A stretch of DNA of 54,743 bases from an uncultured bacterium (GCA_903834785.1 CAILKP010000004.1:1-54743), one strand, 5' to 3'. Counted from the first letter of the stretch, positions 21,696 to 29,895 are shown. Notes: generated by a model not told the origin, from the sequence alone. Program-made: numbers and translations.

Positions 21696-22481
21696 TGAAG
21701 CTTGCCCGAGCAGAGAGGTCAGCCGTGGGCGCGTCATGCCGCACTCGATTGCGACGGCGGAATGGCTCTTCCCCTGTTTCAGCAAGGCGACCGCCCTTTC
21801 TCGGAGTTTGGCGTCTAAGCCGGGCCGGATGTCAATGTCGAAAATGTTCTGTGCCTCCCAAACGATACTCGAAAGTTGCAGCCGAAGCTCGTCTGCTTTC
21901 GAGCCGAGAACGCGGCGCGCCACGAACTCGCGAGCATCTTGACGACGAGCTTTCTGAAACTCCGAGTTTTCAGCCAGTTGGCGGGCCAGACTCGTTCGCT
22001 CCTTCTTGCTGATGGTCCGAGAGCGATCTCGCTGGGGCTCGCTCTCGAGGACTTCGCTTGTCGAATACACCAGTTCGTTCCAGGGTGCAAAGTACTCGAG
22101 CGAGTACATAATCGGTGGTGACACGCCGATCGCCAAAAGTCTGAACGAGTTCAACTGATTGACTTTGCTCTGGCACTTCTTCAGCTCGGTACGAACGCGA
22201 GCTTCGTCTTCGGCTGTAGCTTCTTCATTCTCCTCGAGTATGCGCATTGCTTCATCCAAATCAGCTTGGTCCAAAGATGTCCGTTCCACGACAACAACGC
22301 GAACCTCGAGCGAACTGACAAGTTTGAGAAATTCCTCGCACCCATCGTTCGGATCTTCCGCCACATCTAGGGATACCAACGGAAACCGATCTGTGTCCTC
22401 AAGGGATCCTTGAACGACAGTTATCCCGTGCTTTTCCAGTTGAGCGATCGCGGCCTCCAGTGCTTGCTCTAGTTCATCCAT
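21684..22481 (-). CDS. Low-GC orphan protein with C-terminal HTH-like segment
   Basis: A 265-residue protein I do not recognise. The N-terminus is acidic and partly coiled (MDELEQALEAAIAQLEKHG). The middle is rich in Glu, Arg and Lys (ILEENEEATAEDEARVRTEL). The end (LRERAVALLKQGKSHSAVAIECGMTRPRLTSLL, residues about 226-258) has the helix-turn-helix rhythm of transposase or resolvase-type DNA-binding regions. Base composition differs sharply from neighbours: line 22201-22260 has 29 G+C of 60. The C-over-G bias of the plus strand here is opposite to the surroundings. It is probably recently acquired. No transposase, integrase or flanking repeat was found. Confidence 0.7.
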   Translation of the reverse strand: MDELEQALEAAIAQLEKHGITVVQGSLEDTDRFPLVSLDVAEDPNDGCEEFLKLVSSLEVRVVVVERTSLDQADLDEAMRILEENEEATAEDEARVRTELKKCQSKVNQLNSFRLLAIGVSPPIMYSLEYFAPWNELVYSTSEVLESEPQRDRSRTISKKERTSLARQLAENSEFQKARRQDAREFVARRVLGSKADELRLQLSSIVWEAQNIFDIDIRPGLDAKLRERAVALLKQGKSHSAVAIECGMTRPRLTSLLGQASAEK

Positions 22482-22597
22482 CTATTGCTCCTCATCGTCA
22501 TGGCTGCGTTGGATTTATGGACAGGTTGGATTCCCCGAATTAATCCAAGTGAGAGACCGTGGTTCTATGGACACCGGGATCTCAAGGTTCCCGTCAT

Positions 22598-23740
22598 CTA
22601 CTTCGCCCACCAGGCATTCATCAGCCGGTCGGTTGCGCCGTAGTACAGCTCCTCGAGCAGTTCGCGGGGCAGCGCAAAGCCCTGCAGCCGCGGCGTGGAC
22701 ATGTCGTTGTACTTGCTTGGCTCGACCATCTTCAGGTCGGGGTCGGCGATGGGCGAGGGTCCGTCGTAGCCGGTCTCGAACATTGTGCGAAGCGCCAGAT
22801 ACCGCGAGCAGTAGAGCTCAAAGGCCTGCTCCGGGCTGCTGGCCAGATCACCCATGGCCGAGACGCCGCTCTTGGCCGGGGAGAGCTGGTCCTCCATCAC
22901 CACCAGGTCGCTGCCGAAGAGGATGCGGCCCTTCCACTTAAACAGGAAGTGCACGACTTCATCGCGGGAGTGCTTCGACAACTCTCGCACGATCCACTTG
23001 GTGGCGGAGGTGTCCAGGTGCAAGTTGGGGTGCCGCTCCAGCATCCCGTCCAGGAAGTTCAGATCCTCCGGCCAGCCGCCCATGTGTGCGGCGACCCAGG
23101 GCGCGGGGAACAGATCGAGCATGCGCTCAAGGCCGATGTACTGGTGCCGCTTGGTGCCGTAGCGCGAGCCGTCGTTGTAGCGGGCGGTGAACCACGTGTC
23201 GGGGTCGGCGACGTGGACCATGTACATCATGCCCAGCGACTGGGCGAGTTTGCAGTGCTCACGACGCCAGAGCGAGTCGATGTCGGTCAGGTCGGTCGCA
23301 CCATCGGGCACGAAGTCGCGCAGCCGCGGCGAGGCCCAGACCTTCATCATGCGTGCGCCGACATCGTTTGCGAAGCCCTCGATCGTGCGGAGGTATCCGC
23401 CGCGGTGGGCGTGGTTCTTGTCCGCATCGGCGAAGCCGGGGATGGCGATGAAGCGGATCGTGTCGGGGCCGAGGATGTTCTGGACCGTCTTGGCCTGGCT
23501 GAGCTGCGTCATCGAGTACGTCAGCGTCACACCGAAGAGCCGGCGGGCCTTGTCGTAGAGCCGGGCGGCTTCCTGGCCGTGAATGTGCGTGTGGGCATCG
23601 ATGATGCCGCCGGCACCCTTGGGAAGCGGAGCGGCACCGAGGCGGGCTGCCTCCGCGGGGTAATCAACGCCCAGCGCGTTGGCCGGCCAGAGTGGACGTG
23701 AGCCAGCGGTTACAAACGACGCGGTATGGGCAGCAGTCAT
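22598..23740 (-). CDS. Amidohydrolase-family (TIM-barrel) protein
   Basis: A 380-residue metal-dependent hydrolase of the amidohydrolase-2 type. The metal site HxH is in IIDAHTHIHG (H50, H52), followed by AHMGGWPEDL with a further His and a late Asp in ILFGSDLVVMED. Family members include decarboxylases and hydrolases of cyclic or aromatic substrates; the substrate cannot be read from the sequence. No Tat or Sec signal is evident, so it is probably cytoplasmic. It has no Shine-Dalgarno. A TACCCT hexamer (23754-23749 on the minus strand) lies eight bases before the ATG. It diverges from mraZ across a 429-base spacer. Confidence 0.85.
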   Translation of the reverse strand: MTAAHTASFVTAGSRPLWPANALGVDYPAEAARLGAAPLPKGAGGIIDAHTHIHGQEAARLYDKARRLFGVTLTYSMTQLSQAKTVQNILGPDTIRFIAIPGFADADKNHAHRGGYLRTIEGFANDVGARMMKVWASPRLRDFVPDGATDLTDIDSLWRREHCKLAQSLGMMYMVHVADPDTWFTARYNDGSRYGTKRHQYIGLERMLDLFPAPWVAAHMGGWPEDLNFLDGMLERHPNLHLDTSATKWIVRELSKHSRDEVVHFLFKWKGRILFGSDLVVMEDQLSPAKSGVSAMGDLASSPEQAFELYCSRYLALRTMFETGYDGPSPIADPDLKMVEPSKYNDMSTPRLQGFALPRELLEELYYGATDRLMNAWWAK

Positions 23741-23804
23741 GCGGCGGGAGGGTAGAGGGAGCGAAGGAAAAACAGTGGGATGGGCAGGAACGAAGCGATG
23801 AAGG

Positions 23805-23850
23805 TGGGGTGAAGTGGGGGAGGCAGGGTCATCGCTGGGCGGCGGTGGGG
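23805..23850 (+). promoter_or_regulatory. Distal TGGGN array resembling MraZ boxes
   Basis: TGGGG (23805), TGGGG (23815), AGGGT (23825), TGGGC (23836), TGGGG (23846): five boxes spaced 10-11 bases apart. In E. coli, MraZ binds TGGGN repeats separated by five bases. The array lies about 320 bases upstream of mraZ and close to the divergent amidohydrolase. The region is G-rich, so chance is possible. Confidence 0.35.
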
Positions 23851-24099
23851 CGGTTTCCCACTTTTCGGGCAGCGGTGGGAGTGGAGGTGGGGGCCGCGAA
23901 AAGGCGAATAGACCGATCAGAAACCGTCTGCCGGTGCGATCGTTCTACGTACAAAGCGGGCCCGGGGTTGGCGGCACTGGTCGATGCTGCGTGGAAGCGA
24001 TTCGTAACTGCCGCATCAGAGAGTATTTGCGTGAAAACAGCCTGTTTTTCCACTGTTTTCCCACCAGTGGGGCGTCGGAACAGAATTTTGTATCAAAAA

Positions 24100-24124
24100 A
24101 GGGGCAGAGTGGGGCATTGTGTCG
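24100..24124 (+). promoter_or_regulatory. Proximal MraZ-box-like repeats
   Basis: AGGGG-N5-TGGGG-N5-TGTCG on a 10-base period, 46 bases before the mraZ start. It overlaps where a -35 would lie for the TACCAT hexamer at 24135-24140. The position suits autorepression; the third box is degenerate. Confidence 0.45.
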
Positions 24125-24169
24125 AAAAGTGTGGTACCATGTTGGACCGGACCACTGGAGATCGCGGCT

Positions 24170-24625
24170 GTGCTCTTTCTAGGTAACAGTGAGCACAACA
24201 TCGACCCCAAGCTGCGGCTGGCGATTCCCGCCAAGTACCGCAACATGTGGGACCCGGCCAAGCACGGTGGGGCGTGGGTGTCGGTTGCATGGCCAACGGG
24301 CCAGATCCGGCTGTTTACGGAACGGTCGTTTGAACGGATTGTGGAGCAGGCGGTTTCAGGTCAGACGAGTCTGATGCCCACTGCCGAACAGCACGCGATG
24401 CAGGTGAGTGAACTGGGCATGGCCGCCCGACTGGAAATGGACAGTGCCGGCCGCATCGCCCTGCCGAAGAAGCAGATCGAACGTACGGGACTGAAGCAGG
24501 AAGTGACGATCGTTGGAATGGGTTCGCGTCTTGAGATCTGGGATCGCGAGGCGTGGAACCGCAAGGAAGACGAAGTGTTCGCCAAGGCCCAGGACATGGC
24601 GGACAAGCTGGGTCGGACGCAGTAA
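24170..24625 (+). CDS. mraZ: Transcriptional regulator MraZ
   Basis: DNA-binding protein of the SpoVT-AbrB type that normally represses the division and cell-wall (dcw) cluster. The 151-residue product has two copies of the MraZ half-domain: LGNSEHNIDPKLRLAIPAKYR (about 4-24), and LEMDSAGRIALPKKQIE (about 88-104), followed by VTIVGMGSRLEIWD. A GTG start at 24170 is preferred because MraZ proteins begin close to the F-x-G-x-x-x-H-x-x-D motif and GGAG (24157-24160) precedes it; a GTG 17 codons upstream adds sequence unlike the family. rsmH and ftsL do not follow. Instead a hairpin array (24626-24872) occupies the downstream side. Confidence 0.92.
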   Translation: MLFLGNSEHNIDPKLRLAIPAKYRNMWDPAKHGGAWVSVAWPTGQIRLFTERSFERIVEQAVSGQTSLMPTAEQHAMQVSELGMAARLEMDSAGRIALPKKQIERTGLKQEVTIVGMGSRLEIWDREAWNRKEDEVFAKAQDMADKLGRTQ

Positions 24626-24872
24626 GACCACACCATCGGCAGGATGCCGGTGTCAAGCTAGCAGCCGGGCGCCCCGCATGGATGCGGGGCAAACGGCAAC
24701 CCCCGCCGCGAGTCATGGATGACTCAAGGCGAGACAGAACAACCCGCATGGATGCGGGCAACACACGCCGGGTCAAGCGGACTGCCATGGATGGCGGGAA
24801 GCAAGATCAGCACATGAGCCCTTTCAGGCGGCTATCCGTCGCAGGAGCCGCCTGAAAGGGCTTGGCGTTTTT
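24626..24872 (+). ncRNA. Candidate CsrA/RsmA-sequestering RNA: array of GGA-loop hairpins
   Basis: Immediately after the mraZ stop come five hairpins with GGA exposed in the loop. H1 is 24630-24653 with loop AGGAU. H2 is 24671-24690 (7-bp stem GCCCCGC/GCGGGGC). H3 is 24710-24725 (GAGTC/GACTC). H4 is 24743-24758 (CCCGC/GCGGG). H5 is 24782-24797 (CTGCC/GGCGG). H2-H5 all have the loop AUGGAU, at 24678, 24715, 24748 and 24787. Stem sequences differ while pairing and loop are kept, which argues for selection on RNA structure. A sixth, terminator hairpin ends the unit. GGA in hairpin loops is the recognition feature of CsrA/RsmA proteins, as in CsrB and RsmZ, and the TwoAYGGAY RNA class has similar loops. 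It could be a free sRNA or the mraZ 3' UTR. No csrA is in the window, so the partner is inferred. Confidence 0.7.
24817..24872 (+). terminator. Strong Rho-independent terminator of the hairpin-array RNA
   Basis: A perfect 17-bp stem (24817-24833 with 24846-24862), a 12-base loop ending in CAGG, and a T run at 24868-24872. It is the end of the mraZ/hairpin transcript. Confidence 0.93.
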
Positions 24873-24911
24873 GGGTCAGGGGATTCTGAAGTCGGCAGCG
24901 TCGGGGGCAGC

Positions 24912-25877
24912 TCAGCCCGCCAGTTCGTCGGGCCACTCGCTCAGCGGCCGGGGCGGGCGGGGCAGGAGCTTCTGTGCCAGGGCGGAGTCCAGCGAAACAT
25001 CACGCGGACGAGGCGCCTGCCCAAGCGAGGGCGGCGGTACCGGCACGGCGTTGCAGGCCGACGGCAGGCCCGCCATCGCCAGAATCAGCTTACCCAGTTG
25101 CAGCCGCGAGAGCCGCTCCGGCCCGCCCAGGTGAAGCACGGGCACCTCGCTCATCGGCAGCAGGTCCTCGACGGCGTTGCAGACATCGGCGATGCAGACG
25201 GGTGTGCGGAACTCATCGGTAAACAGCGAGGGGGTGGTCCCTGCTCGAACCTGGCTGATGAGCTTCTCGCTGCTGGAGGTATTGCCACGGAGCGAGCGGC
25301 CGACGATCAGTGCCAGCCGCAGGATGGTGGAACGGCGCCCGCCGAAGTCAGCGACGGCGTGCTCGGCGAGGAGCTTGGTGAGCCCGTAGTGGTGCAGCGG
25401 GCCGACGGGTGGCTTGGGCTTGGTCGCGCAGGAGTCGTCGCCTTCCTGAAGGACTGGTGAGTCACCCTCGCTGTACCCGGCTGCCGGCACTGGCCCGCTG
25501 GCTGGGGGACCCCCTGGGAAAATCTGATCGGTGGACAGGAAGATCAGCCGCGTGTCCGTGATGCCGCAGCCGGCGGCGATGGTCATGGTGGCCTGAACGT
25601 TGACCTCGTCTGCCAGGGCCTGATCGCGCTGGCAGGTGTCAAGGTTCGCGATCGCCGCCGCATGCACGACCGCCTCCGGTGCGGCCAGACTGACCGCCCC
25701 GATGGTGCTGCTCATGTCGGCCAGTTCGAGCTCAACGGCCTCGGCGAACGAAAAACCGGGGTCTGGAGCCGGCTGGCCCGGTCGATGGGTGAGAATGACA
25801 TCATGGCCGGCTTGGGCCAGGGAGCGGGCGATCCTGCCGCCGACGAATCCGGATGAGCCGGTTACGAGTACCCTCAT
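24912..25877 (-). CDS. Extended SDR: NAD(P)-dependent epimerase/RmlD-like sugar-nucleotide reductase
   Basis: A 321-residue Rossmann-fold enzyme. The nucleotide-binding motif GSSGFVGG is at 7-14. The catalytic triad is suggested by the STD segment (T116) and YGLTK (Y164, K168). The overall order ([16 protein letters not shown], then YGLTKLLAE) resembles dTDP-4-dehydrorhamnose reductase RmlD more than GalE, but no dTDP-rhamnose gene is nearby and the substrate is unknown. A Pro/Glu-rich insert (122-160) precedes the Tyr motif. On the minus strand TATAAC (25888-25883) lies five bases before the ATG, suggesting a very short or absent leader. Confidence 0.82.
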   Translation of the reverse strand: MRVLVTGSSGFVGGRIARSLAQAGHDVILTHRPGQPAPDPGFSFAEAVELELADMSSTIGAVSLAAPEAVVHAAAIANLDTCQRDQALADEVNVQATMTIAAGCGITDTRLIFLSTDQIFPGGPPASGPVPAAGYSEGDSPVLQEGDDSCATKPKPPVGPLHHYGLTKLLAEHAVADFGGRRSTILRLALIVGRSLRGNTSSSEKLISQVRAGTTPSLFTDEFRTPVCIADVCNAVEDLLPMSEVPVLHLGGPERLSRLQLGKLILAMAGLPSACNAVPVPPPSLGQAPRPRDVSLDSALAQKLLPRPPRPLSEWPDELAG

Positions 25878-25950
25878 GAACCGTTATAGGGAAGCTGACG
25901 AATAGAAGGGGCCGTGAGGCGGGTGTTTTCGGCGGGGCGGCGGCGAACGC

Positions 25951-25956
25951 AAGGAG
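25951..25956 (+). promoter_or_regulatory. Ribosome-binding site AAGGAG
   Basis: A canonical site seven bases before the ATG at 25964; it fixes the start of the following gene. Confidence 0.7.
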
Positions 25957-25963
25957 CTAGGCG

Positions 25964-27202
25964 ATGGTGAGCGGCAAACAAGGCAAAGTTGGGGCGAGCA
26001 GGACGGGTGCCGGACTGGCTGCTGCAGTAGCGGCGTGGATGCTGAAAGCCGCAGTGGGTGGGGCGTGGGCATTTGATGGTCCGAAGGCGCTGGGACGCGA
26101 GCAGCAGACGACGCTGCCCGGCCGGGCACCGACCGCGCCGGGCGGGCCCGCGGCGCCTGCCGCCCCGAGGCCGCCGTCGGCACCGGCAGCTCCCGCGGCA
26201 CCAGCAGCCCCGTCCGCGCCCGCCGGGCCAGCCACCCCCGCAGCGGGAGTGGGCCAGCTGCCGACCGGAACTGTGCCGTCGCGGCCGGGCAACCAGTACA
26301 TCCCTGGACTACCGCCCGGTTTTGTGGGCGTAGGGATCGGCAATCCGAACACGGCCTTTGGTGCGCACATGCGTCAGTGGTACTGGTCGCGGGTTGTGCG
26401 CGATCGCGAACAGTGGCGGCTGAACACCGAGCAGGGCGTGCCGTCGCCGGGCTGGGGTGATCGCAACCGCTGGACGGCGTACGACGGCTGGTCGAGCTGC
26501 GGCACTGGCTGCTGCGGCGACGGCTGGTGGTTCGAGAACCCGCTGCGGAACATGGTGCGGTATTCGGAAGATATTGACCGCGCGGACCCGAACCTGCTGA
26601 CACCGGAGCAGGCCAAGACGGTCATGATCGAGACGATGAACCCGCAGCTGATGAGTACCACGCAGCGGCTGGCGGAGCTTGTGCGACTGGCCGGTCCTGC
26701 GGCGGCGTTTGCGAGGCTCGGGTCGATGATCGAACAGGCAGAGAGCCCGGAACCTTTGCAACTGCTCAAGGCATGGCGGGGTTATTCGAGGCTGACGCTG
26801 GGCGAGTTCGAAATGGCGGCGGAGAACTTCGGCGAGGCGTTGACCATGGATCCGACCGTGGTGTATGTGAGGCCGCCGGACTGGTTCACCGGGGGCAACC
26901 GCTACGAGCGTGCGGGCTACCGCGCAACGGATCCGTCGGCCGGGAACTCGGGCCTGGCAATCGACTGGACGACGGTGGCCGGTGATCTGGTGCAACGGGC
27001 CAACCAGTTGCCGTCAGCGGAGCAGGCCAAGTGGTGGCGGGCTGTTGCTGCGATGCTGTTTGCCCAATCAGGACAGTTCAAGGGTGCCGAGCGGCAGATC
27101 AGCGAGGCGGCTGCCGCGGGACTGCCGGAGCCGGTTGTGGTGGAGCTGCGGAAGCTGGCGAGCCCGATGCCGAAGCCGTCTCCGGCCGGAACGCGTCCGT
27201 GA
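25964..27202 (+). CDS. Exported Ala/Pro-rich protein with TPR-like C-terminal half
   Basis: A 412-residue protein of unknown function. An N-terminal signal segment (about 8-36, ending AVGGAWAFDG) is followed by a long Ala-Pro low-complexity spacer (about 55-95). A Trp- and Cys-rich segment (WSSCGTGCCGDGWWFENP, about 171-188) could bind metal or form disulfides. Paired helices (about 225-400; LQLLKAWRGYSRLTLGEFEMAAENF, then WWRAVAAMLFAQSGQFKGAERQI) have TPR-type spacing. It converges with the DUF2721 gene 43 bases away. Periplasmic or outer-membrane location is inferred. Confidence 0.75.
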   Translation: MVSGKQGKVGASRTGAGLAAAVAAWMLKAAVGGAWAFDGPKALGREQQTTLPGRAPTAPGGPAAPAAPRPPSAPAAPAAPAAPSAPAGPATPAAGVGQLPTGTVPSRPGNQYIPGLPPGFVGVGIGNPNTAFGAHMRQWYWSRVVRDREQWRLNTEQGVPSPGWGDRNRWTAYDGWSSCGTGCCGDGWWFENPLRNMVRYSEDIDRADPNLLTPEQAKTVMIETMNPQLMSTTQRLAELVRLAGPAAAFARLGSMIEQAESPEPLQLLKAWRGYSRLTLGEFEMAAENFGEALTMDPTVVYVRPPDWFTGGNRYERAGYRATDPSAGNSGLAIDWTTVAGDLVQRANQLPSAEQAKWWRAVAAMLFAQSGQFKGAERQISEAAAAGLPEPVVVELRKLASPMPKPSPAGTRP

Positions 27203-27245
27203 GCAGGTGGTCGGTCCGCGGTACGCGGCGGGTGCCTGGGGCCTG

Positions 27246-27824
27246 CTACTTGGCCGTGGTTTCGGGGACCAACGTGCGCACTCTGGCTTCAAGTGAGTGC
27301 TGCTCGTCTTTGAGCATGGCAAGCGTGAGCGTGGACTCGCGCACCATGCAGATGGCCCCGTAGATCAGCGCGAGCACACCAATACCTGAGAAACAGAGCA
27401 TCGCGGTCATTGCGATCTGGCCGGCGCTCTGATTGCCGAAGTAGGCCATCGCGGCTCCGAGCATGGTGACGCACGTGCCCGCACCGAAGCTGCCGATCGC
27501 CAGGTAAAAAGCTCGCAGCGCGCCGAGCAGCATGCGGCAGCGGCCGGAGGCGGCCTCGAACTGGGCCTGAGCCAACTCACGGGGGATGATGCCGGCCGCT
27601 GAAGACTCAGCGTGGCTGTCACTGACCAGTACCGAGGCGATGGCTCGTGCGCGGTCAATGCCGCGGGCGAGGCGATTGGACGTGCCCAGAGCCAGCAGCG
27701 TGCAGGCGTTGGTCAGAATGGCCGGCGCGACAAGAAACGTGAAGACTGCAAACGGATTGTCTTCAAGGCCGCCGGCGGCGTGCAGACCGACGGGCGAAAT
27801 CGGCGCGATATCAATGAACAACAT
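27246..27824 (-). CDS. DUF2721-family membrane protein
   Basis: A 192-residue integral membrane protein of unknown function. The family pattern is visible: an N-terminal helix (FAVFTFLVAPAILTNACTLL, about 24-43), then SNRLARGIDRARAI, then two further helices (AFYLAIGSFGAGTCVTMLGAAMAYF and IAMTAMLCFSGIGVLALIYGAI). The C-terminus is charged. The ATG at 27824 gives a typical DUF2721 length; the frame is open 40 codons further up but that part overlaps the downstream end of the methyltransferase. It lies 62 bases behind the methyltransferase on the same strand and could be co-transcribed. Confidence 0.82.
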   Translation of the reverse strand: MLFIDIAPISPVGLHAAGGLEDNPFAVFTFLVAPAILTNACTLLALGTSNRLARGIDRARAIASVLVSDSHAESSAAGIIPRELAQAQFEAASGRCRMLLGALRAFYLAIGSFGAGTCVTMLGAAMAYFGNQSAGQIAMTAMLCFSGIGVLALIYGAICMVRESTLTLAMLKDEQHSLEARVRTLVPETTAK

Positions 27825-27886
27825 CACCGAACAGGATAGCGGTTGGATCTGCCGTGTCGCGGCCGCTGCGGAGGTTGCTGCCGAGG

Positions 27887-28687
27887 TTATGGTCTGGTAA
27901 AAAGCGCTTGCAGGAACGGCCGCGGCGTCTCGCTGGTGTCCCAATACGCCTCGATGTGGCCGCGGGGCTCGAGCCCTGTGGTCTGCAGCATGCCGGTCAG
28001 CTCGCAGGCAGACAGGGGGAACGGGGGGCCCTCGACGTACTGCAATGGGTCAGACTCGATGCTTAGATCGACTGGGGATTTGGCGCGGCACATGACCAGC
28101 GCAACGCCCCGTGGGGCGAGCAGGCGCGCGATCCCCCGGGCGGCCATCGGCTGCAGCTCCGGATCGAGGGCATCGAGCGTGTTGATCTCGATGACGAGAT
28201 CAAACCGGGCAAGGAAGCGCCCCGGTGGGTTGAGCAGGTCGGCGTGGACGAGACGATCGGCGATGGAGGGGTGGCGACGAGCCGCCCACTTGATCGCGGT
28301 GGGCGAGATGTCAAAGCCAACCACGTCGTAGCCGCGGCGGAAGAGCTCGACGACATCGTCTCCCAGGCCGCAGCCGACGACGACTGCGCGGGCACCGGGG
28401 CGAACGATGCAGCAGGCATCGCGGTTGAGCCAGCTGACGAGCTGGGGGTTGGAGCGTCCAGCGGACCATGGGACCCGGTCGGAATCATCCTCGGCGTTGC
28501 AGTACAGTGTCTCGTAGAGATCTGCCGGAGCGCAGCAGCCGGGCATCGAGACGCTCGAGGGTTTGATCTCCACCGGTCCATTTGACATCTCGAGCGGAGC
28601 AGGCGGGAACGGCGTGAGCGTGGCCTGAAGCGGCTGGATATCCGACGCCTTGTCAGCATCGATCATCCGCGGATGGTCTGGGGTCAT
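27887..28687 (-). CDS. SAM-dependent methyltransferase (TPMT-like)
   Basis: A 266-residue class I methyltransferase. Motif I is AVVVGCGLGDDVVELF, followed by motif II GYDVVGFDIS and TAIKWAARRH. The phrase PQLVSWLNRDACCIVRPGA upstream of motif I, with the GCGxGxD variant, is typical of thiopurine-methyltransferase-like enzymes. The conserved acidic residue before LDALDPEL fits motif IV (FDLVIEINTL). The substrate is unknown. Two ATGs (28687 and seven codons inside) are plausible starts; the open frame further upstream shows no similarity to methyltransferases and was left out. Confidence 0.82.
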   Translation of the reverse strand: MTPDHPRMIDADKASDIQPLQATLTPFPPAPLEMSNGPVEIKPSSVSMPGCCAPADLYETLYCNAEDDSDRVPWSAGRSNPQLVSWLNRDACCIVRPGARAVVVGCGLGDDVVELFRRGYDVVGFDISPTAIKWAARRHPSIADRLVHADLLNPPGRFLARFDLVIEINTLDALDPELQPMAARGIARLLAPRGVALVMCRAKSPVDLSIESDPLQYVEGPPFPLSACELTGMLQTTGLEPRGHIEAYWDTSETPRPFLQALFTRP

Positions 28688-29019
28688 GACCGTGGCTCCG
28701 CGCAACGCGGTGGACGGACGGCACTGGTGGGCGGGGCGTGTCGGACACGCAGCGTCCACGGTTCGCGGCGGCGTTGCTCGCCGCGAGTCGGCCGAACTCT
28801 CGCTGAAGTCTCCAAAGAAGAGATTACCCCAAGTTGCCGCAAGTGCAAGGGTTGAGCTATGAGAATTCGTCCAGACTATGCAGATCAACAGTCGTGTTCG
28901 TGCGGCGTCTGGGGGTAGCCCGTGGATAGCAGGGCAGAATCAGCCTTGGTTCCCTGTTGCAGGGCCGAGGGAACATTCCCACGTTTGGGGTGTGGCGGTG
29001 AGGCTGGCCAGTTGTGCGG
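28688..29019. other. Intergenic region upstream of the methyltransferase
   Basis: 332 bases between the end of ispF and the start of the methyltransferase. No gene, clear terminator or promoter was recognised. Confidence 0.3.
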
Positions 29020-29763
29020 TCAGGCCACGCTGCGGATGAGCAGGACAACCACGTGTGCTTCGACGGCCCGTGACTCGCCGACGGCGTCGACCTTCTCGTG
29101 GGTCTTGCCCTTGAGGTTGACCATGGCCTCGGGCACCGCGAGCCAGGAGGCGAGCTTGCCTCGGATCGACGACTTGTGGGGCGAGAGCTTGGGCTTCTCG
29201 AGGATCACCGTGCAATCGAGGTTACCGACGCGGTACCCGGCCGCGTGCACGCGCCGGACGGCCTCAAGGAGAAAGTCCGCTGAGTCGCGGCCATCGTTCT
29301 CCGGCGCGTTGTCCGGGAAGAGCTGGCCGATGTCGTGCTGTCCGATGGCGCCAAGGAGGGCATCGGTGATGGCATGCAGCAGGACATCGCCGTCGCTGTG
29401 GGCCACCGGGCCGCGGCCAAACGTGCCGGCGGGGTCGATGAGGACGCCACCAAGGATGAAGGGGCGGCCGCTGCCTGCGGGAGCGAGCGGTTCGAGGCGG
29501 TGGAGGTCGTAGCCGTGGCCGATGCGAAACGGGGGGTGGAGCAGTTCACCAAGGGTGAGCTCGGGCTGGGGGAGTTCGGTGGGCTTGTTCTTGTTCTTGG
29601 ACTTCCGTGGCGGCAGCGAGGCCCGCTTGGTGTTGGCCCGTGGCCCGTGACTGCTGTGCTGCCGCCGACCGGCGGACTCACCCGGAGCGGCCGGGCGTGG
29701 CCGCGAGGGGCGGCTGGGGCGGGCAGGGCGGGAGGGGTTACGTTTGGGGTCGCGTTTGGCCAT
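29020..29763 (-). CDS. ispF: 2-C-methyl-D-erythritol 2,4-cyclodiphosphate synthase with basic N-terminal extension
   Basis: Forms the cyclic diphosphate in the non-mevalonate isoprenoid pathway. The 247-residue protein ends in a complete IspF domain (about 78-247). Zinc ligands are D86 and H88 (GHGYDLHRL) and H130 (AHSDGDVLLHAITDALLGA). LFPDNAPEN and NLDCTVILEKPKL are further signatures. IspF is usually about 160 residues. Here some 75 residues precede it, very rich in Arg, Lys, Pro and Ser (RPARPSRPSRPRPAAPG, PPRKSKNKNKP), a disordered basic tail. The extension could be a mis-assigned start, but no good internal ATG lies near the domain boundary. ispD is not adjacent. Confidence 0.93.
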   Translation of the reverse strand: MAKRDPKRNPSRPARPSRPSRPRPAAPGESAGRRQHSSHGPRANTKRASLPPRKSKNKNKPTELPQPELTLGELLHPPFRIGHGYDLHRLEPLAPAGSGRPFILGGVLIDPAGTFGRGPVAHSDGDVLLHAITDALLGAIGQHDIGQLFPDNAPENDGRDSADFLLEAVRRVHAAGYRVGNLDCTVILEKPKLSPHKSSIRGKLASWLAVPEAMVNLKGKTHEKVDAVGESRAVEAHVVVLLIRSVA

Positions 29764-29895
29764 GGCACGTAGGTGGCGTGAGTGAGGCGGCGGGGAGGGG
29801 CGGGAGGGGTGGAGAGGGACGGGAAGCGGCGGAAAGCGCAGAGATTGCTTGGAGCGGGCCGCAGCCGGCGAGAGTGAGGCCGGGCGAAGGGGTCG

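Noticed and set aside
24626..24872. Short peptides starting at the AUG inside each AUGGAU loop
   Set aside because: Reading frames from these AUGs are short and inconsistent between copies, no ribosome site precedes them, and the stems vary; structure explains the pattern better.
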